Assembly: GCA_032622095.1 (NCBI GenBank) | Contig: CP136069.1 | Location: 6,248,976-6,312,975 of the forward strand | Direction: 5' to 3' | DNA: 64,000 nt | Source of the DNA: Siphonodentalium dalli | Taxonomy: Eukaryota > Mollusca > Scaphopoda > Gadilida > Siphonodentaliidae | Translations under genes and position numbers: made by a program | Shown: positions 47,480-60,418 of the stretch, one piece after another | Layout of the letters: each line of letters opens with the position of its first letter | How positions within the stretch are numbered: the stretch's first letter is position 1 | The notes under the pieces: model-generated | What the model saw: only the letters and a program-made list of their open reading frames with translations | Told to the model about the DNA's origin: nothing | Databases searched by the model: none

Positions 47480-48229
47480 AGCATATTAGAGACCTTTCGC
47501 AAAATCACTAATACGATTACGGATAGGACATATTGTCCTAGTAAGGTGGACACAATCACAACTTACATACGATGGTTATTTGGTGAGACGGCATATGCCC
47601 CACTCTTTTCAGTTACACATATATTTGATGGAAAAAGTAATGTGTGTCTCTTTCAGATCCCATGTTATATCCCTTGATATACACCACACGGATAATGTTA
47701 GAGCGTCCCCAAGCAGGACCAGTGGCACATCCTTGACACATCTGAACATGATTAAACTGAATGGGGTATATTTCGTCTCACATAAGAACCCCCGCGCGTA
47801 AAGATCTCTAACAATGGGTTATACACGCATATTAAAAGGCGTTAAATAGACCTCTCGTTGTAGTTAAATAGACCTCTCGTTGTAGTTACATCACAAACTG
47901 CGATCATGTATCAAAACACCGTTTCCATATAAGGAAGTGACACCTGTCAATATATTTGGGCTTGTTTGATCCGATTCGGTATGATTACTATCGAATAAGC
48001 AACACAAACAATGGTAATTTGCCTTTCATTTGGGACTACGTTTACTCATAATGGGTAACAGAAACCCATACATATTTGGCTGCCACATTAACATTTGTAT
48101 TTGCTTGCACAAAAGATCACATTTTGGTGAAGTAACATTTAACTGTCGGTTGGGCTAGGTAAATTGTCAATTTGTGCTATATATTTATTTTTAAGAATTC
48201 TTTTTCTAGAATTTCCACACAATCCTCTG
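47480..48229. other. Unassigned non-coding sequence
   Basis: A short tandem repeat (TAGACCTCTCGTTGTAGTTA, twice, near 47850) is the only structure. A 73-codon frame (47580-47801) has no recognised motif. Confidence 0.45.
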
Positions 48230-48792
48230 TTAACCCTTTACCCAACAGAAGAGCCCTGTGCCAATGCATTCTCTTATATATGCGAGTCGACCATAGGTCG
48301 CCTCGCATATATAAGAGAATGCATATATAAGAGAATGCATTGTTTGTCTTCTGTTATGATATACATGTTCCCATATAGGTGGCATTTAACATGTTAACCC
48401 TTTACCCAACAGAAGGGCCCTGTGCCAATGCATTCTCTTATATATGCGAGTCGACCATAGGTCGCCTCGCATATATAAGAGAATGCATTGGCTTAACACA
48501 TTACAAATTATAAAATTGTTAAAGAATGTAAGAACAAATGGTAAAAGGTGTTAAAAAAAGATTTGTTTAGGCCAATGCATTCTCTTATATATGCGAGGCG
48601 ACCTATTGTCGACTCGCATATATAAGAGAATGCATTGGCACAGGGCATAACTGTAACTATCACAATGTGGTCAAGGAGCCGGTTCCAATGATATCCATAT
48701 TTGTATGGTTCTATTGAGACAGACCGAAGATATTTTAGGCTGTTGAAGCTTTATTTGGCCGGTTCTGGCCGGTTTGTTGGGTAAAGGGTTAA
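48230..48792. mobile_element. Chimeric CCCTTTACCCAAC-family MITE carrying captured flank DNA
   Basis: An outer left end (TTAACCCTTTACCCAAC, 48230) runs through one palindrome to about 48338, then 54 bases identical to the left flank of the 43.6-kb element, then a second complete left end (TTAA at about 48394) and the rest of the element to GTTGGGTAAAGGGTTAA at 48792. It thus has two left ends and one right end. Confidence 0.85.
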
Positions 48793-49142
48793 AAACTCAA
48801 TATAAAATGAAAACATAACTACATCAATTAATTTCAATATCACATCAACTCATAACTGGAAACATTTGCAAGTCTGTAACGTTTGCATAGAAATCCCCAT
48901 TCACCATTGATCAATTTGGATAATTTGTTTGACAAAGTGTATGTTTTATTACTCTGCCATTCAAATGCAATGACCACAGACGAGCTTCTTGTGATTTCTT
49001 ATGGAAAGACACTCTCGGCACAGCGACTATCATAACGCATACAAACTACTAATTAACAACATTATTTTGGCTCACCAACATCACCGCAATTTAGCAGGAT
49101 CTGCCAATACCATAGAACAAACTAGCACGAACCATCAACACC

Positions 49143-49357
49143 TTAACCCTTTCAGTGCCAAGTCCGATTTTTGTATCAACCCATATTTCCTTGATCATTT
49201 TTCAAATTTATTGATTATAATAATGTGATACATTGATGGAAAGAGCTCTTAGAGCTCTTTCCATCAATGTATCACATTATTGTAATCAATAAATTTGAAA
49301 AATGATCAAGGAAATATGGGTTGATAAAAAAATCGGACATGGTACTGAAAGGGTTAA
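49143..49357. mobile_element. TTAA-flanked palindromic MITE, CCCTTTCAGTGC family, copy 2
   Basis: 215 bp, TTAACCCTTTCAGTGCC to GTACTGAAAGGGTTAA, palindromic around GAGCTCTTAGAGCTC. Closely matches 11637-11852, so the family moved fairly recently. Confidence 0.88.
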
Positions 49358-49500
49358 TTATTGAGCAGAACCCACCATCATCAAAGAATAAATTAGCACG
49401 AACCATAAACATCTTAGTTATTGAGCAGGACCAACCAACATAATAGAACAAAGTAGCACGAACCACCAACATCATAGTAACTTAGCAGGACCATGGGTTA
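49358..49500. repeat. Degenerate ~60-bp repeats
   Basis: GAACAAACTAGCACGAACCA-like segments recur (near 49115, 49388, 49447) with CATCATAGTAACTTAGCAGG-like spacers. They lie on both sides of the 49.1-kb MITE, so the MITE inserted into an older small array. Confidence 0.65.
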
Positions 49501-49659
49501 TTCCGCTGTGACAAATGTATGATACATCACTCAATATATGTCCCAAATGTGAACATCAGTCAGTCGTGACGTAATATGATAACTTGGAGCAGACGAATCG
49601 CCAGCACACAGTTCGTTCTCATTTGACTTCGGTTCTAACTTATGAACAGACAATAGCTG

Positions 49660-49790
49660 TACAGCGACTATCATATACACGACTAATAATGCACAGGCGC
49701 TGTCCGTACAGCGACTATCATATACACGACTAATAATGCACAGTCGCTGTCCGTACAATGGCTATCATACACGCCGCTAATTATTTCCCA
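49660..49790. repeat. ~60-bp tandem duplication
   Basis: GTACAGCGACTATCATATAC followed by ACGACTAATAATGCACAG occurs twice, with a weaker third copy (GTACAATGGCTATCATACAC). Confidence 0.8.
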
Positions 49791-49804
49791 GAGGCGACAT
49801 CTAT

Positions 49805-52800
49805 AACAGTACTCCGCCTTGCGACAGTGACCGCCTTATAACAGTACTCCGCCTTGTAACAGTACTCCGCCTTGTAACAGTACTCCGCTTTGTAATAGTA
49901 CTCCGTCTTGTAACAGTACTCCGCCTTGTAACAGTACTCCGCCTTGTAACAGTACTCCACCTTGTAATAGTACTCCGTCTTGTAACAGTACTCCGTCTTG
50001 TAACAGTACCCCGCCTTGTAACAGTACTCCGTCTTGTAACAGTACTTCGTCTTGTAACAGTACTCCGCCTTGTAACAGTACCCCGCCTTGTAACAGTACT
50101 CCGCATTGTAACAGTACTCCGCCTTGTAACAGTACTCCGCCCTGTAATATTACTCCGCCTTGTAACAGTACTCCGCCTTGTAACAGTACTCCGCCTTGTA
50201 ACAGTACTCCGTCTTGTAACAGTACTCCGTCTTGTAACAGTACTCCGCCTTGTAACAGTACTCCGCCTAATAACAGTACTCCACCTTGTAACAGTACTCC
50301 GCCTTGTAACAGTACTCCGCCTTGTCACAGTACTCCGCCTTGTAACAGTACTCCGCCTTGTAACAGTACTCCGCCTTGTAACAGTACTCCGCCTTGTAAC
50401 AGTACTCCGCCTTGTAACAGTACTCCGCCTTGTAACAGTAATCCGCCTTGTAACAGTACTCCGCCTTGTAACAGTACTCCGCCTTGTAACAGTACTCCGC
50501 CTTGTAACAGTACTCCGCCTTGTAACAGAACGCCGCCATCTAATAGTACTCCGCCTTGGAACAGTACACTGCCTTGTAACAGTACTCCGCCTTTGAACAG
50601 TACTCCGCCATGTAATAGTATGCCGCCTTGTAGCAGTACTCCGTCTTGTAACAGTACTCCGCCTTGTAACAGTACTCCGTCTTGTAACAGTACGCCGCCT
50701 TGTAACAGTACTCCGGAATACTCCGCCTTGTAACAGTACTCCGCATTATAACAGTAATCCACCTTGTAACAGTACTCCGCAGTACTCCGCAGTGTAACAG
50801 TACTCCGCATTGTAACAGTACTCCGCCTTGTAACAGTACTCCGGAATACTCCGCCTTGTAACAGTACTCCGCATTATAACAGTAATCCACCTTGTAACAG
50901 TACTCCGCAGTACTCCGCAGTGTAACAGTACTCCGCATTGTAACAGTACTCCGCCTTGTAACAGTACTCCGCCGTGTAACAGTACTCCGCATTATAACAG
51001 TAATCCACCTTGTAACAGTACTCCGCAGTACTCCGCAGTGTAACAGTACTCCGCATTGTAACAGTACTCCGCCTTTTAACAGTACTCCGCCTTGTAACAG
51101 TACTCCGCATTGTAACAGTATGCTGCCTTGTAACAGTACTCCTCCTTGTAACAGTACTCCGCCTTGTAATAGTACTCCGCCTTGTAACAGTACTCCGCCT
51201 TGTAATAGTACTCCGCCTTGTAACAGTACTCCGTCTTGTAACAGTACTCCGCCTTGTAACAGTACTCCGCCTTGTAACAGTACTCTGCCTTGTAATAGTA
51301 TGCCACCTTGGAACAGTATGCGGCCTTGTAATAGTACGCCACCTTGTAACAGTAATCCGCCTTGTAACAGTACTCCGCCTTGTAACAGTACTCCGCCTTG
51401 TAACAGTACTCCGCCTTGTAACAGTACTCCGCCTTGGAACAGTAATCCGCCTTGTAACAGTACGCCGCCATCTAATAGTACTCCGCCTTGGAACAGTACA
51501 CTGCCTTGTAACAGTACTCCGCCTTTGAACAGTACTCCGCCATGTTATAGTATGCCACCTTGGAACAGTACTCCGCCTTGTAACAGTACTCTGCCTTGTA
51601 ACAGTACTCTGCCTTGTAATAGTATGCCACCTTGGAACAGTATGCCGCCTTGTAATAGTACGCCGCCTTGTAACAGTACGCCGCCTTGTAACAGTAATCC
51701 GCCTTGTAACAGTACTCCGCCTTGTAACAGTACTCCGCCTTGTAACAGTACTCCGCCTTGTAACAGTACTTCGCCTTGGAACAGTACTCCGCCTTGTAAC
51801 AGTACGCCGCCATCTAATAGTACTCCGCCTTGGAACAGTACACTGCCTTGTAACAGTACTCCGCCTTTGAACAGTACTCCGCCATGTAATAGTATGCCAC
51901 CTTGGAACAGTACTCCGCCTTGTAACAGTACTCTGCCTTGTAACAGTACTCTGCCTTGTAATAGTATGCCACCTTGGAACAGTATGCCGCCTTGTAATAG
52001 TACGCCGCCTTGGAACAGTATGCCGTCTTGTAACAGTACTCCGCCTTGTAACAGTACTCCGCATTGTAACAGTAATCCGCATTGTAACAGTACCCCGCCT
52101 TGTAACAGTACTCCGTCTTGTAACAGTACTCCGCCTTGTAACAGTAATCCGCTTTGTAACAGTACTCCACATTGTAACAGTACTCCGCCTTGTAACAGTA
52201 CTCTGCATTGTAAGTGTTCTCCGCCTTGTAACAGTATTCCGCATTGTAACAGTACTCCGCATTGTAACAGTACTCCGCATTGTAATAGTACTATGCCTTG
52301 CAACAGTACGCTGTCTTGCAACAGTACTCCGCATTGTAACAGTATTCTGCCTTGTAATAGTATGCCACCTTGGAACAGTATGCCGCCTTGTAATAGTACT
52401 ACGCCTTGCAACAGTATGCTGTCTTGTAATAGTATGCCACCTTGGAACAGTATGCCGCATTGTAATAGTACCCCGCCTTGTAACAGTACTCCGCATTTTA
52501 ACAGTACTCCGCCTTGTAACAGTACTCCGCATTGTAACAGTACTTCGTCTTGTAATAGTACTCCGCCTTGTAACAGTACTCCGCCTTGTAATATTACTCC
52601 GCCTTGTAACAGTACTCCGCCTTGTAACAATACTCCGCCTTGTAACAGTACTCCGTCTTGTAACAGTACTCCGTCTTGTAACAGTACTCCGCCTTGTAAC
52701 AGTACTCCGCCTAATAACAGTACTCCGCCTTGTAACAGTACTCCGCCTTGTAACAGTACTCCGCCTTGTCACAGTACTCCGCCTTGTAACAGTACTCCGC

Positions 52801-54762
52801 CTTGTAACAGTACTCCGCCTTGTAACAGTACTCCGCCTTGTAACAGCACTCCGCCTTGTAACAGTAATCCGCCTTGTAACAGTACTCCGCCTTGTAACAG
52901 TACTCCGCCTTGTAACAGTACTCCGCCTTGTAACAGTACTCCGCCTTGGAACAGTACTCCGCCTTGTAACAGTACGCCGCCTTGGAACAGTACACTGCCT
53001 TGTAACAGTACTCCGCCTTTGAACAGTACTCCGCCTTTGAACAGTACTCCGCCATATAATAGTATGCCGCCTTGTAGCAGTACTCCGTCTTGTAACAGTA
53101 CTCCGCCTTGTAACAGTACTCCGTCTTGTAACAGTACGCCGCCTTGTAACAGTACTCCGGAATACTCCGCCTTGTAACAGTACTCCGCATTATAACAGTA
53201 ATCCACCTTGTAACAGTACTCCGCAGTACTCCGCAGTGTAACAGTACTCCGCATTGTAACAGTACTCCGCCTTGTAACAGTACTCCGGAATACTCCGCCT
53301 TGTAACAGTACTCCGCATTATAACAGTAATCCACCTTGTAACAGTACTCCGCAGTACTCCGCAGTGTAACAGTACTCCGCATTGTAACAGTACTCCGCCT
53401 TGTAACAGTACTCCGCCTTGTAACAGTACTCCGCATTATAACAGTAATCCACCTTGTAACAGTACTCCGCAGTACTCCGCAGTGTAACAGTACTCCGCAT
53501 TGTAACAGTACTCCGCCTTGTAACAGTACTCCGCCTTGTAACAGTACTCCGCATTGTAACAGTATGCTGCCTTGTAACAGTACTCCTCCTTGTAACAGTA
53601 CTCCGCCTTGTAATAGTACTCCGCCTTGTAACAGTACTCCGCCTTGTAATAGTACTCCGCCTTGTAACAGTACTCCGCCTTGTAACAGTACTCCGCCTTG
53701 TAACAGTACTCCGCCTTGTAACAGTACTCTGCCTTGTAACAGTACTCTGCCTTGTAATAGTATGCCACCTTGGAACAGTATGCCGCCTTGTAATAGTACG
53801 CCGCCTTGGAACAGTATGCCGTCTTGTAACAGTACTCCGCCTTGTAACAGTACTCCGCATTGTAACAGTAATCCGCATTGTAACAGTACCCCGCCTTGTA
53901 ACAGTACTCCGTCTTGTAACAGTACTCCGCCTTGTAACAGTAATCCGCTTTGTAACAGTACTCCACATTGTAACAGTACTCCGCCTTGTAACAGTACTCC
54001 GCCTTGTAACAGTACTCTGCATTGTAAGTGTTCTCCGCATTGTAACAGTACTCCGCATTGTAACAGTACTCCGCATTGTAATAGTACTACGCCTTGCAAC
54101 AGTACGCTGTCTTGCAACAGTACTCCGCATTGTAACAGTATTCTGCCTTGTAATAGTATGCCACCTTGGAACAGTATGCCGCCTTGTAATAGTACTACGC
54201 CTTGCAACAGTATGCTGTCTTGTAATAGTATGCCACCTTGGAACAGTATGCCGCATTGTAATAGTACTCCGCATTGTAACAGTATTCTGCCTTGTAATAG
54301 TATGCCACCTTGGAACAGTATGCCGCCTTGTAATAGTACTCCGCATTGTAACAGTATTCTGCCTTGTAATAGTATGCCACCTTGGAACAGTATGCCGCCT
54401 TGTAATAGTACTACGCCTTGCAACAGTACGCTGTCTTGTAATAGTATGCCACCTTGGAACAGTATGCCGCATTGTAATAGTACTCCGCATTGTAACAGTA
54501 TTCTGCCTTGTAATAGTATGCCACCTTGGAACAGTATGCCGCCTTGTAATAGTACTCCGCATTGTAACAGTATTCTGCCTTGTAATAGTATGCCACCTTG
54601 GAACAGTATGCCGCATTGTAATAGTACTACGCCTTGCAACAGTACGCTGTCTTGTAATAGTATGCCACCTTGGAACAGTATGCCGCATTGTAATAGTACT
54701 CCGCATTGTAACAGTATTCTGCCTTGTAATAGTATGCCACCTTGGAACAGTATGCCGTCTTT
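49805..54762. repeat. 18-bp minisatellite array, about 275 copies (~5 kb)
   Basis: Unit CCGCCTTGTAACAGTACT. Common variants are CCGCATTGTAACAGTACT, CCACCTTGGAACAGTATG and CCGTCTTGTAACAGTACT. Because 18 is a multiple of three and the unit has no stop in five of six frames, the array yields frames up to 685 codons on + (PPCNST units) and 642 on - (VLLQGG, STVTRR, YCYKAE units). No flanking gene structure, so I do not call protein. Landmarks (CCTAATAAC at 50266 and 52710; TGCTGCC at 51121 and 53565) are exactly 2,444 bp apart, showing a large internal duplication. Confidence 0.95.
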
Positions 54763-54787
54763 CTCGATACATAATTAAGTAATTTAC

Positions 54788-55426
54788 TTAAAGGGGTACT
54801 GTACCCCAATTGCAATAAATTTCTGGTGACAATAGCTATCTATTATCAATATTATATTTTAAAATAACTAATTTGAGTCGATGATGTCTACTGAAAACCT
54901 TCGGTTAACAGGCTATCATAAAAGTTAAATTGAATTATTTAATATAAATCAATTTATGGCTGGAGTCATAAAATGGAGAATTATGCCATTACGAGTTACC
55001 GTTCTTTAAATCTCATATGTTGGGTGACTTTTATCGACGGCCGTTCGCGAACATTATTGAGTTGCAAACAAAACATGTTACCTGCAAAAGAAAGGCCCGC
55101 TATAACCGATTCGGAAATAAACGAGAAAGAAACAAGATTCAAAGCGTCAAGTATTTTTATAGGGAGTGATTCTCACTCGATGAAAGAGATTGAAGCTGCG
55201 AACAACGAACTTCCGGTTCTTCATGCGACCTGCGTTTTCTCCGGTGAAGGTCAAAAACATGGCGCGTAGTTTGAAATCGTAATATTTTTGTTTCCAAGAT
55301 CAATATTTTCTTCGCTAAATTAGGTTTATACGAAACTCGTATAACGCGAGCACAATCTAACTTGAAAGTTATTTCAGTGGGAGTAAATAAAAAAATCGTC
55401 TATCTCTGTGTACAGTACCCCTTTAA
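54788..55426. mobile_element. TTAA-flanked MITE, AGGGGTACTGTAC family
   Basis: TTAAAGGGGTACTGTAC at the left and GTACAGTACCCCTTTAA at the right form perfect terminal repeats with TTAA target sites. 639 bp. It carries a 98-codon frame (54973-55269) with no transposase-like motif. It lies 26 bp beyond the end of the 18-bp array. Confidence 0.88.
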
Positions 55427-57390
55427 GAATTTTAAAAACTGTACGTCTGGATTTTCGAAATATGTGTACGACTTATATCCAAGTCGGTAGAAGCCACTAA
55501 ATTGCTTTGGGGTTAAATGGAGCTAAGCAATGCTGACCTATTATTGGACTAATATTATGTGGTGCTATTACAGTAAAAAATGCACATTCATCCTTCTAAT
55601 GTATTAAAAGATAAATTGTAGCTTCTGTTACCACTGTGCTTGGGAAATCCCATCGCTTAGGTCCAATACAGTGTAAACCTGGCTGCAAAGAAACCAATTA
55701 TTTAAACCGCATTTTGACAGCTAAAAACAGTTAAAAGCTTTAAGTGACAGATTCGCCATCTTCAGTTTCGCCAATCGGTACATCTAGACAGTTGTAATGT
55801 CTCCTTATCATTGAATATAATAACCGCATTGTGTGTACCGCCCAGTTATATCGACAGTGACAGTCTGAAAACTAAGAAACAGCGAAACTTCGTTAGATAC
55901 AAGCATTCCCAGCTGTATATGTTATGATGGAGAACTTTTGTTAAATATGTGTTTCAAGGGGAAGTAGCAGTGCCAAAGTCCCTACCACATGCTCCGAGAA
56001 TAATTATATATTATCGTCTATATCCTCTAACCATGTGTGATCGTAACAGCCAAGCTTCTAGAAGACCAACTAATGAATTGTACCGCTTGGCAAACTAGTA
56101 CTCTGGAAGATCTTATCAGCGATAATGCAGTCTTTAAGTTTGCACCATATAGAATCATTTCTGTTATCGCCATATTGTTACTGTAAATTTGTGTTATCGA
56201 GATGTGTATTCGAGTTAGAGGCTTGATACGTTGAAACAACTTGTGTCCGAACTCTTATGCAAATACAATATGTTTGATGGACAGACGTGACAGGTGATAC
56301 AATCGGGGAAGCCAATTCTCAAGAAACAACTGACAAACTAAGTATATGTGTTTATGCGGACAGACAGAAGATCACTACGATGATATCTCCCAGTGTCAGC
56401 TTTTCTCTATCAAAGGCTACTGTCGTCCCTTCTGTTAATATTTTTCTTAGTGGTGACTACACCACAAGTTTGAAAAGGAATTTATTGATTTTCGAAGAAA
56501 TTCAAAACATTTATTTCATGCAAAACAATTTTCATAGTCTTAAAATTATAGCGCTGACCACAATGCATACTTTAAATATCTTACATGGCCCAACAGATAA
56601 AGAAAGCCTCCGACTTACTGTCATTCTCCTTCTCATCAGATATAACACACTTATATAAATCCCCATTGAACACCCGTTACTCTACTTTTGTATCCATATT
56701 CATGTATTAAATTTATAATATTATTTTGATGGGAATACACAAAGTTTAAACAAACTAGTCCAAACCATTTTGTGTCAATGTTTTTCCGCTACTGCTATTT
56801 CTGCCGCCAACTCTTTGTTGGTTCTTGCTGAATATATTCAACAATGGGAAGGTAAACTGAGATAGATATAACGCTAGATCCATGCTAGTTAGTGTGAATG
56901 TGTACTACGTGTGGTTATATGCCACATTATCCCACTTAGTGTCCAGTAAATGATAGAATCGTTTATTGGCTCAGTTCCCTGAATGTTCCTTCGTGTGTAT
57001 AGTTTACACCGGAGATGTGAATTTAAATCGTCTAACAATATATCACTTGAATTCCACTTTGCTTGTGAGTCCTTTGTACTTCTGAATTACTCACTTGTGT
57101 GTTATATGAGGAAATAGGTATTATATAATATTAGCATATACTGTCTATACATACATGTTGGCATACATGGGTATTTGACGATATATCTTGTATGGTTATA
57201 CCACACGTTCTGCTGTCTTGCTTGAAAACATAGATAAACAGTTTCACATCTACTGACGTAAAGTGACAAATACAGTGTGTACGACCTGGACACTAAACTT
57301 ACTAACTCGCCCACACCTCCACTATAACTGTTTAAATGTGTCATGTAGTGAAACAAATCCACTGTAACATTTAACCTTTAGAAGTTAGAA
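55427..57390. other. Unassigned non-coding sequence
   Basis: No repeats or splice-bounded exons that I can defend. The longest frame not caused by repeats in the window lies here (56287-56658, + strand, 123 codons, begins MTGDTIGEANSQ). It has no motif I recognise and could be chance. Confidence 0.45.
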
Positions 57391-57402
57391 GCACTATCTA
57401 CT

Positions 57403-57560
57403 CACTCATATGGTGTGTTCACCAGACTGTTCACTCCATACTACAGTAACTACTCACTCATATGGTGTTCACCAGACTGTTCACTCCATACTACAGTAAC
57501 TACTCACTCATATGGTGTTCACCAGACTGTTCAATCTATACTACTCACTCCGTTATCGAG
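57403..57560 (+). repeat. ~51-bp tandem repeat, 3 copies
   Basis: Unit TACTCACTCATATGGTGTTC, ACCAGACTGTTCACTCCATA, CTACAGTAAC. The first copy has an extra GT and the last is diverged. Confidence 0.88.
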
Positions 57561-57727
57561 TGTTCACCAGACTCTTCGTAGATTAGAGCTCATTTGTAGA
57601 GAATTTAGCCAGGGACGTGACGACAGAGGGTTTGGTGCGACTTTACAAATCCGAATCTCAATCAATGACAGTGAAACATTTCAGACCGAAAATTGGTTGA
57701 GAATGTTCCAATAGATTGAGTTTGAAA

Positions 57728-57865
57728 CCAACAACTTGTGCAACATATGTCATTTTTAACTAACAACTTGTGTAAAATGCGTCGTTTTAACCAACAACTT
57801 GTGTATAATATGTCGTTTTAAACCAACAACTAGTGTAAAATGTGTCGTTTTAACCCACGATTAGG
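57728..57865 (+). repeat. ~31-bp tandem repeat, 4 copies
   Basis: Unit AACCAACAACTTGTGTAAAA followed by TGTGTCGTTTT; copies differ by several bases. Confidence 0.82.
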
Positions 57866-58009
57866 ATATCTTGCTACTTTCAGTAAGTACTGTAGACTGG
57901 AACAGCAATCAGTTGGAAATGTCACGTCATGGAGAAATTAACTTTGAGTTATCATTTAGAAAAAAATCCAAATTGAGAGGGGGGAGTCAATTAATTTGCG
58001 AGTGTAATG

Positions 58010-58082
58010 CAGGGAGCCCCATAAATGTAGCTGATTATATTGCTGACTGTCGTCTGCTCACATCTGTGTGATGCTCCATAAG
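58010..58082. mobile_element. GAGCCCCAC hairpin element, isolated
   Basis: AGGGAGCCCCATAAATGTAG, GACTGTCGTCTGCTCACATC and GTGTGATGCTCCATAAGG form the family hairpin without the TTAACCC ends. Confidence 0.55.
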
Positions 58083-58480
58083 GATTTGATACCACAGGAC
58101 CCTCTAGCCACGTCCCTACGAATCACTTAGTACAAAGTTAAATATTTCATCAAGAAGACGCAACTATTTGGTGAGTATATTTATCTATTTGATTTATTCG
58201 AGTATCTCTCTCTTTTCGCATATTTATGTAGGAATCATCATTTATGTTAGTGTAATTATAATTATTCACACAGTAACTAACACTGAAGTGGTCACACTCG
58301 CCAAAAAAAGTGCTGAAGGGTACACAGGTTTTGATGGCGCGCTGAACGGTACACAGGTTTTGAAATATCGTTATAAATGACGTTTATTGTTCGTGTCTGC
58401 CATCATTGTACATGGTCCAAGGGAAATTAAAATAAACTGAAAACGAACTGCTGTTGGGCCCCAGACTTTTAGCAACACAG

Positions 58481-58590
58481 TTAAAGTAACTGCATTAGTG
58501 TCGACCTGTTAAAGTAACTGCATTAGTGTCGACCTGTTAAAGTAACTGCATTAGTGTCGACCTGTTAAAGTAACTGCATTAGTGTCGACC
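58481..58590 (+). repeat. 28-bp tandem repeat, 4 copies
   Basis: Unit TTAAAGTAACTGCATTAGTG plus TCGACCTG; copies are identical apart from the last end. Confidence 0.93.
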
Positions 58591-58704
58591 ACAAACCTTG
58601 TCAACCTTCGCACATTTTTAAAAACTGTGTAACCTTCAGCACTTTTTGTGGTGAGAGCGTCACCTTCAGCGTAACTAACATCTATTTATTCTTGTATGTT
58701 CATT

Positions 58705-58765
58705 ATCGTAACCCACAAACGTCAAAGTCCACCATTATCGTAACCCACAAACGTCAAAGTAATGA
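58705..58765 (+). repeat. ~28-bp tandem duplication
   Basis: CATTATCGTAACCCACAAAC followed by GTCAAAGT occurs twice in tandem. Confidence 0.8.
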
Positions 58766-59169
58766 AAACTCAATCAGCACTTTTTCATTATTTCATATTC
58801 ACAATCCTCAGATTTTGAAACATATGTAGCAACATTATCTGATTTATCAGTTTCCATTGTCAGTTACAAATTGTCGTTCCACATATTTGGCAGCTACTGA
58901 TGTTTTGTAGCCACATATATTGGCAGCCACATATGTGGCAATTCTTCTCTGTGGAGATTCCTGAATATAGAACAATTTGAACATTCAGACTCCAGATATT
59001 CATTACTCTTTTAATTTTCCCTTGCGTTCACCATACATTTCGGACACCAAACATTCAATATTTAGAGCAATGTTTTGCTAAACATTACACAATTCGGCTA
59101 TTTTCGGTACATGTCTTAAATTGGAACATTGGTTGCATTTTCATTTTAATAACAAATATTTCGATTGGG

Positions 59170-59245
59170 TATGTCACCCTAATTTGCAGAACATAAAATT
59201 CATAATCGAGGTGAGTCACTAAATTCACCCTCTGGGAACCTCAAT
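59170..59245. mobile_element. Remnant of GCAGAATGAGG foldback composite
   Basis: CTAATTTGCAGAACATAAAA, CATAATCGAGGTGAG and AATTCACCCTCTGGGAACCT match the family interior and hairpin arm, joined by a deletion. Confidence 0.55.
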
Positions 59246-59507
59246 CAAAGTATCGTCGCTGATCTTTAATATTTTTGACCGCAACAAAAAGTTGAATCGA
59301 CACAACTACAGCCCTCATTGTTTTGCAGGTATAGAAGCATAAAAGGTAAAAATGGAGTTATATGGTGTCAAACGGGGCGTCTATAACATTCATATGTTGC
59401 TTTCAGAAGTGTGGAATTTCATATCGTTGCAGTCAGTAAAACTATGTTGAAGTAATTGACATCTTATAGAGGTCGTTGCCCTGCAGTTTACTGCACAAAA
59501 TGTTCTT

Positions 59508-59722
59508 TGTAACCACGTGAAATCACATGGCAACATCACATATTCCTAGTAACCACATGTTTTGCCTTGCAATCAAGTGTTATTTCATAGTAACCACATG
59601 TTCTTGCCTAGCAATCAAGTGCTATTGCATAGCAACCATATTTTCGTGCCTAGAAACCACGTGTTCTTACATAGTAACCACGTGTTCTTACGTAGTAACC
59701 ACGTGTTCTTGCCTGGTAACTG
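59508..59722 (+). repeat. ~21-24-bp degenerate tandem repeat, about 9 copies
   Basis: Unit TAGTAACCACATGTTCTTGC with variable ends. Two overlapping + frames of about 70 codons arise from it and are not called as genes. Confidence 0.82.
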
Positions 59723-60418
59723 CAATATTACGGAAGGTATGTTTTATTATATGAATTATGTATTGTGTTAATATGTATGCCGGCATTAAATATACACATT
59801 TGCAATATTGATAGAGCATGCACAATTTGATGTCTTTCTCTTTCTAAATAGTTTTTATTTGTAGTGCTTTTACCTCTCTATTAATATATTTGCCTTGCTG
59901 TATGTTTTATATATTTTCATTCTATAACATGCCTCAATTTCAGGAAGAGGATACTACTGTTTTATATCAGATGAGATTAACGCATGTCCATCGCCGCTTT
60001 AGATTGTCAACATTGTTTCAGGTGTTCCCGATTGAAAGCAACTATAAAGTATATCCAATGTGTGACATGTTACCGTCATATATTTAGTTAAAATATAACA
60101 ATTGTTCTACTAAATCAGTTCCATGGCGTGGTTAATGGTTGTGTTTCTCTAAAGTGTAAACGTCACCTGCATGATTAGTGAATTTACGTTGAATAGTTAA
60201 AGTGACTATTTCCAAATTCCAATATTCCAAATTTTAATTTGCTGTTGTATTTGCCAATTAGGATAATTCTAAACTATTGGCATATTTCTTTGAGGTAGAG
60301 TTTCGGTTGTTTTTCATCTGCCACTCTCTAAACACATAACGTGTTCTTCTTAACTATGTTTAGATTCCAAATAGTGTTTCGTTGATATGAAATCGACCAC
60401 AAAATATATCTGTACCTT
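59723..60418. other. Unassigned non-coding sequence
   Basis: AT-rich. No exon, RNA gene or repeat supported. Confidence 0.45.

Noticed and set aside
51120-54778. Long frames of 404-685 codons on the + strand and 361-642 on the - strand
   Set aside because: They come from an 18-bp repeat without stops in five frames. No promoter, splice borders or non-repeat domain accompanies them.
54973-55269. 98-codon + frame as a gene
   Set aside because: Lies wholly inside a TTAA MITE (54788-55426) and has no transposase or other recognisable motif.
56287-56658. 123-codon + frame as a gene
   Set aside because: No repeat explains it, but composition, absence of known motifs and lack of splice or promoter support leave it no better than chance; noted in the region entry.
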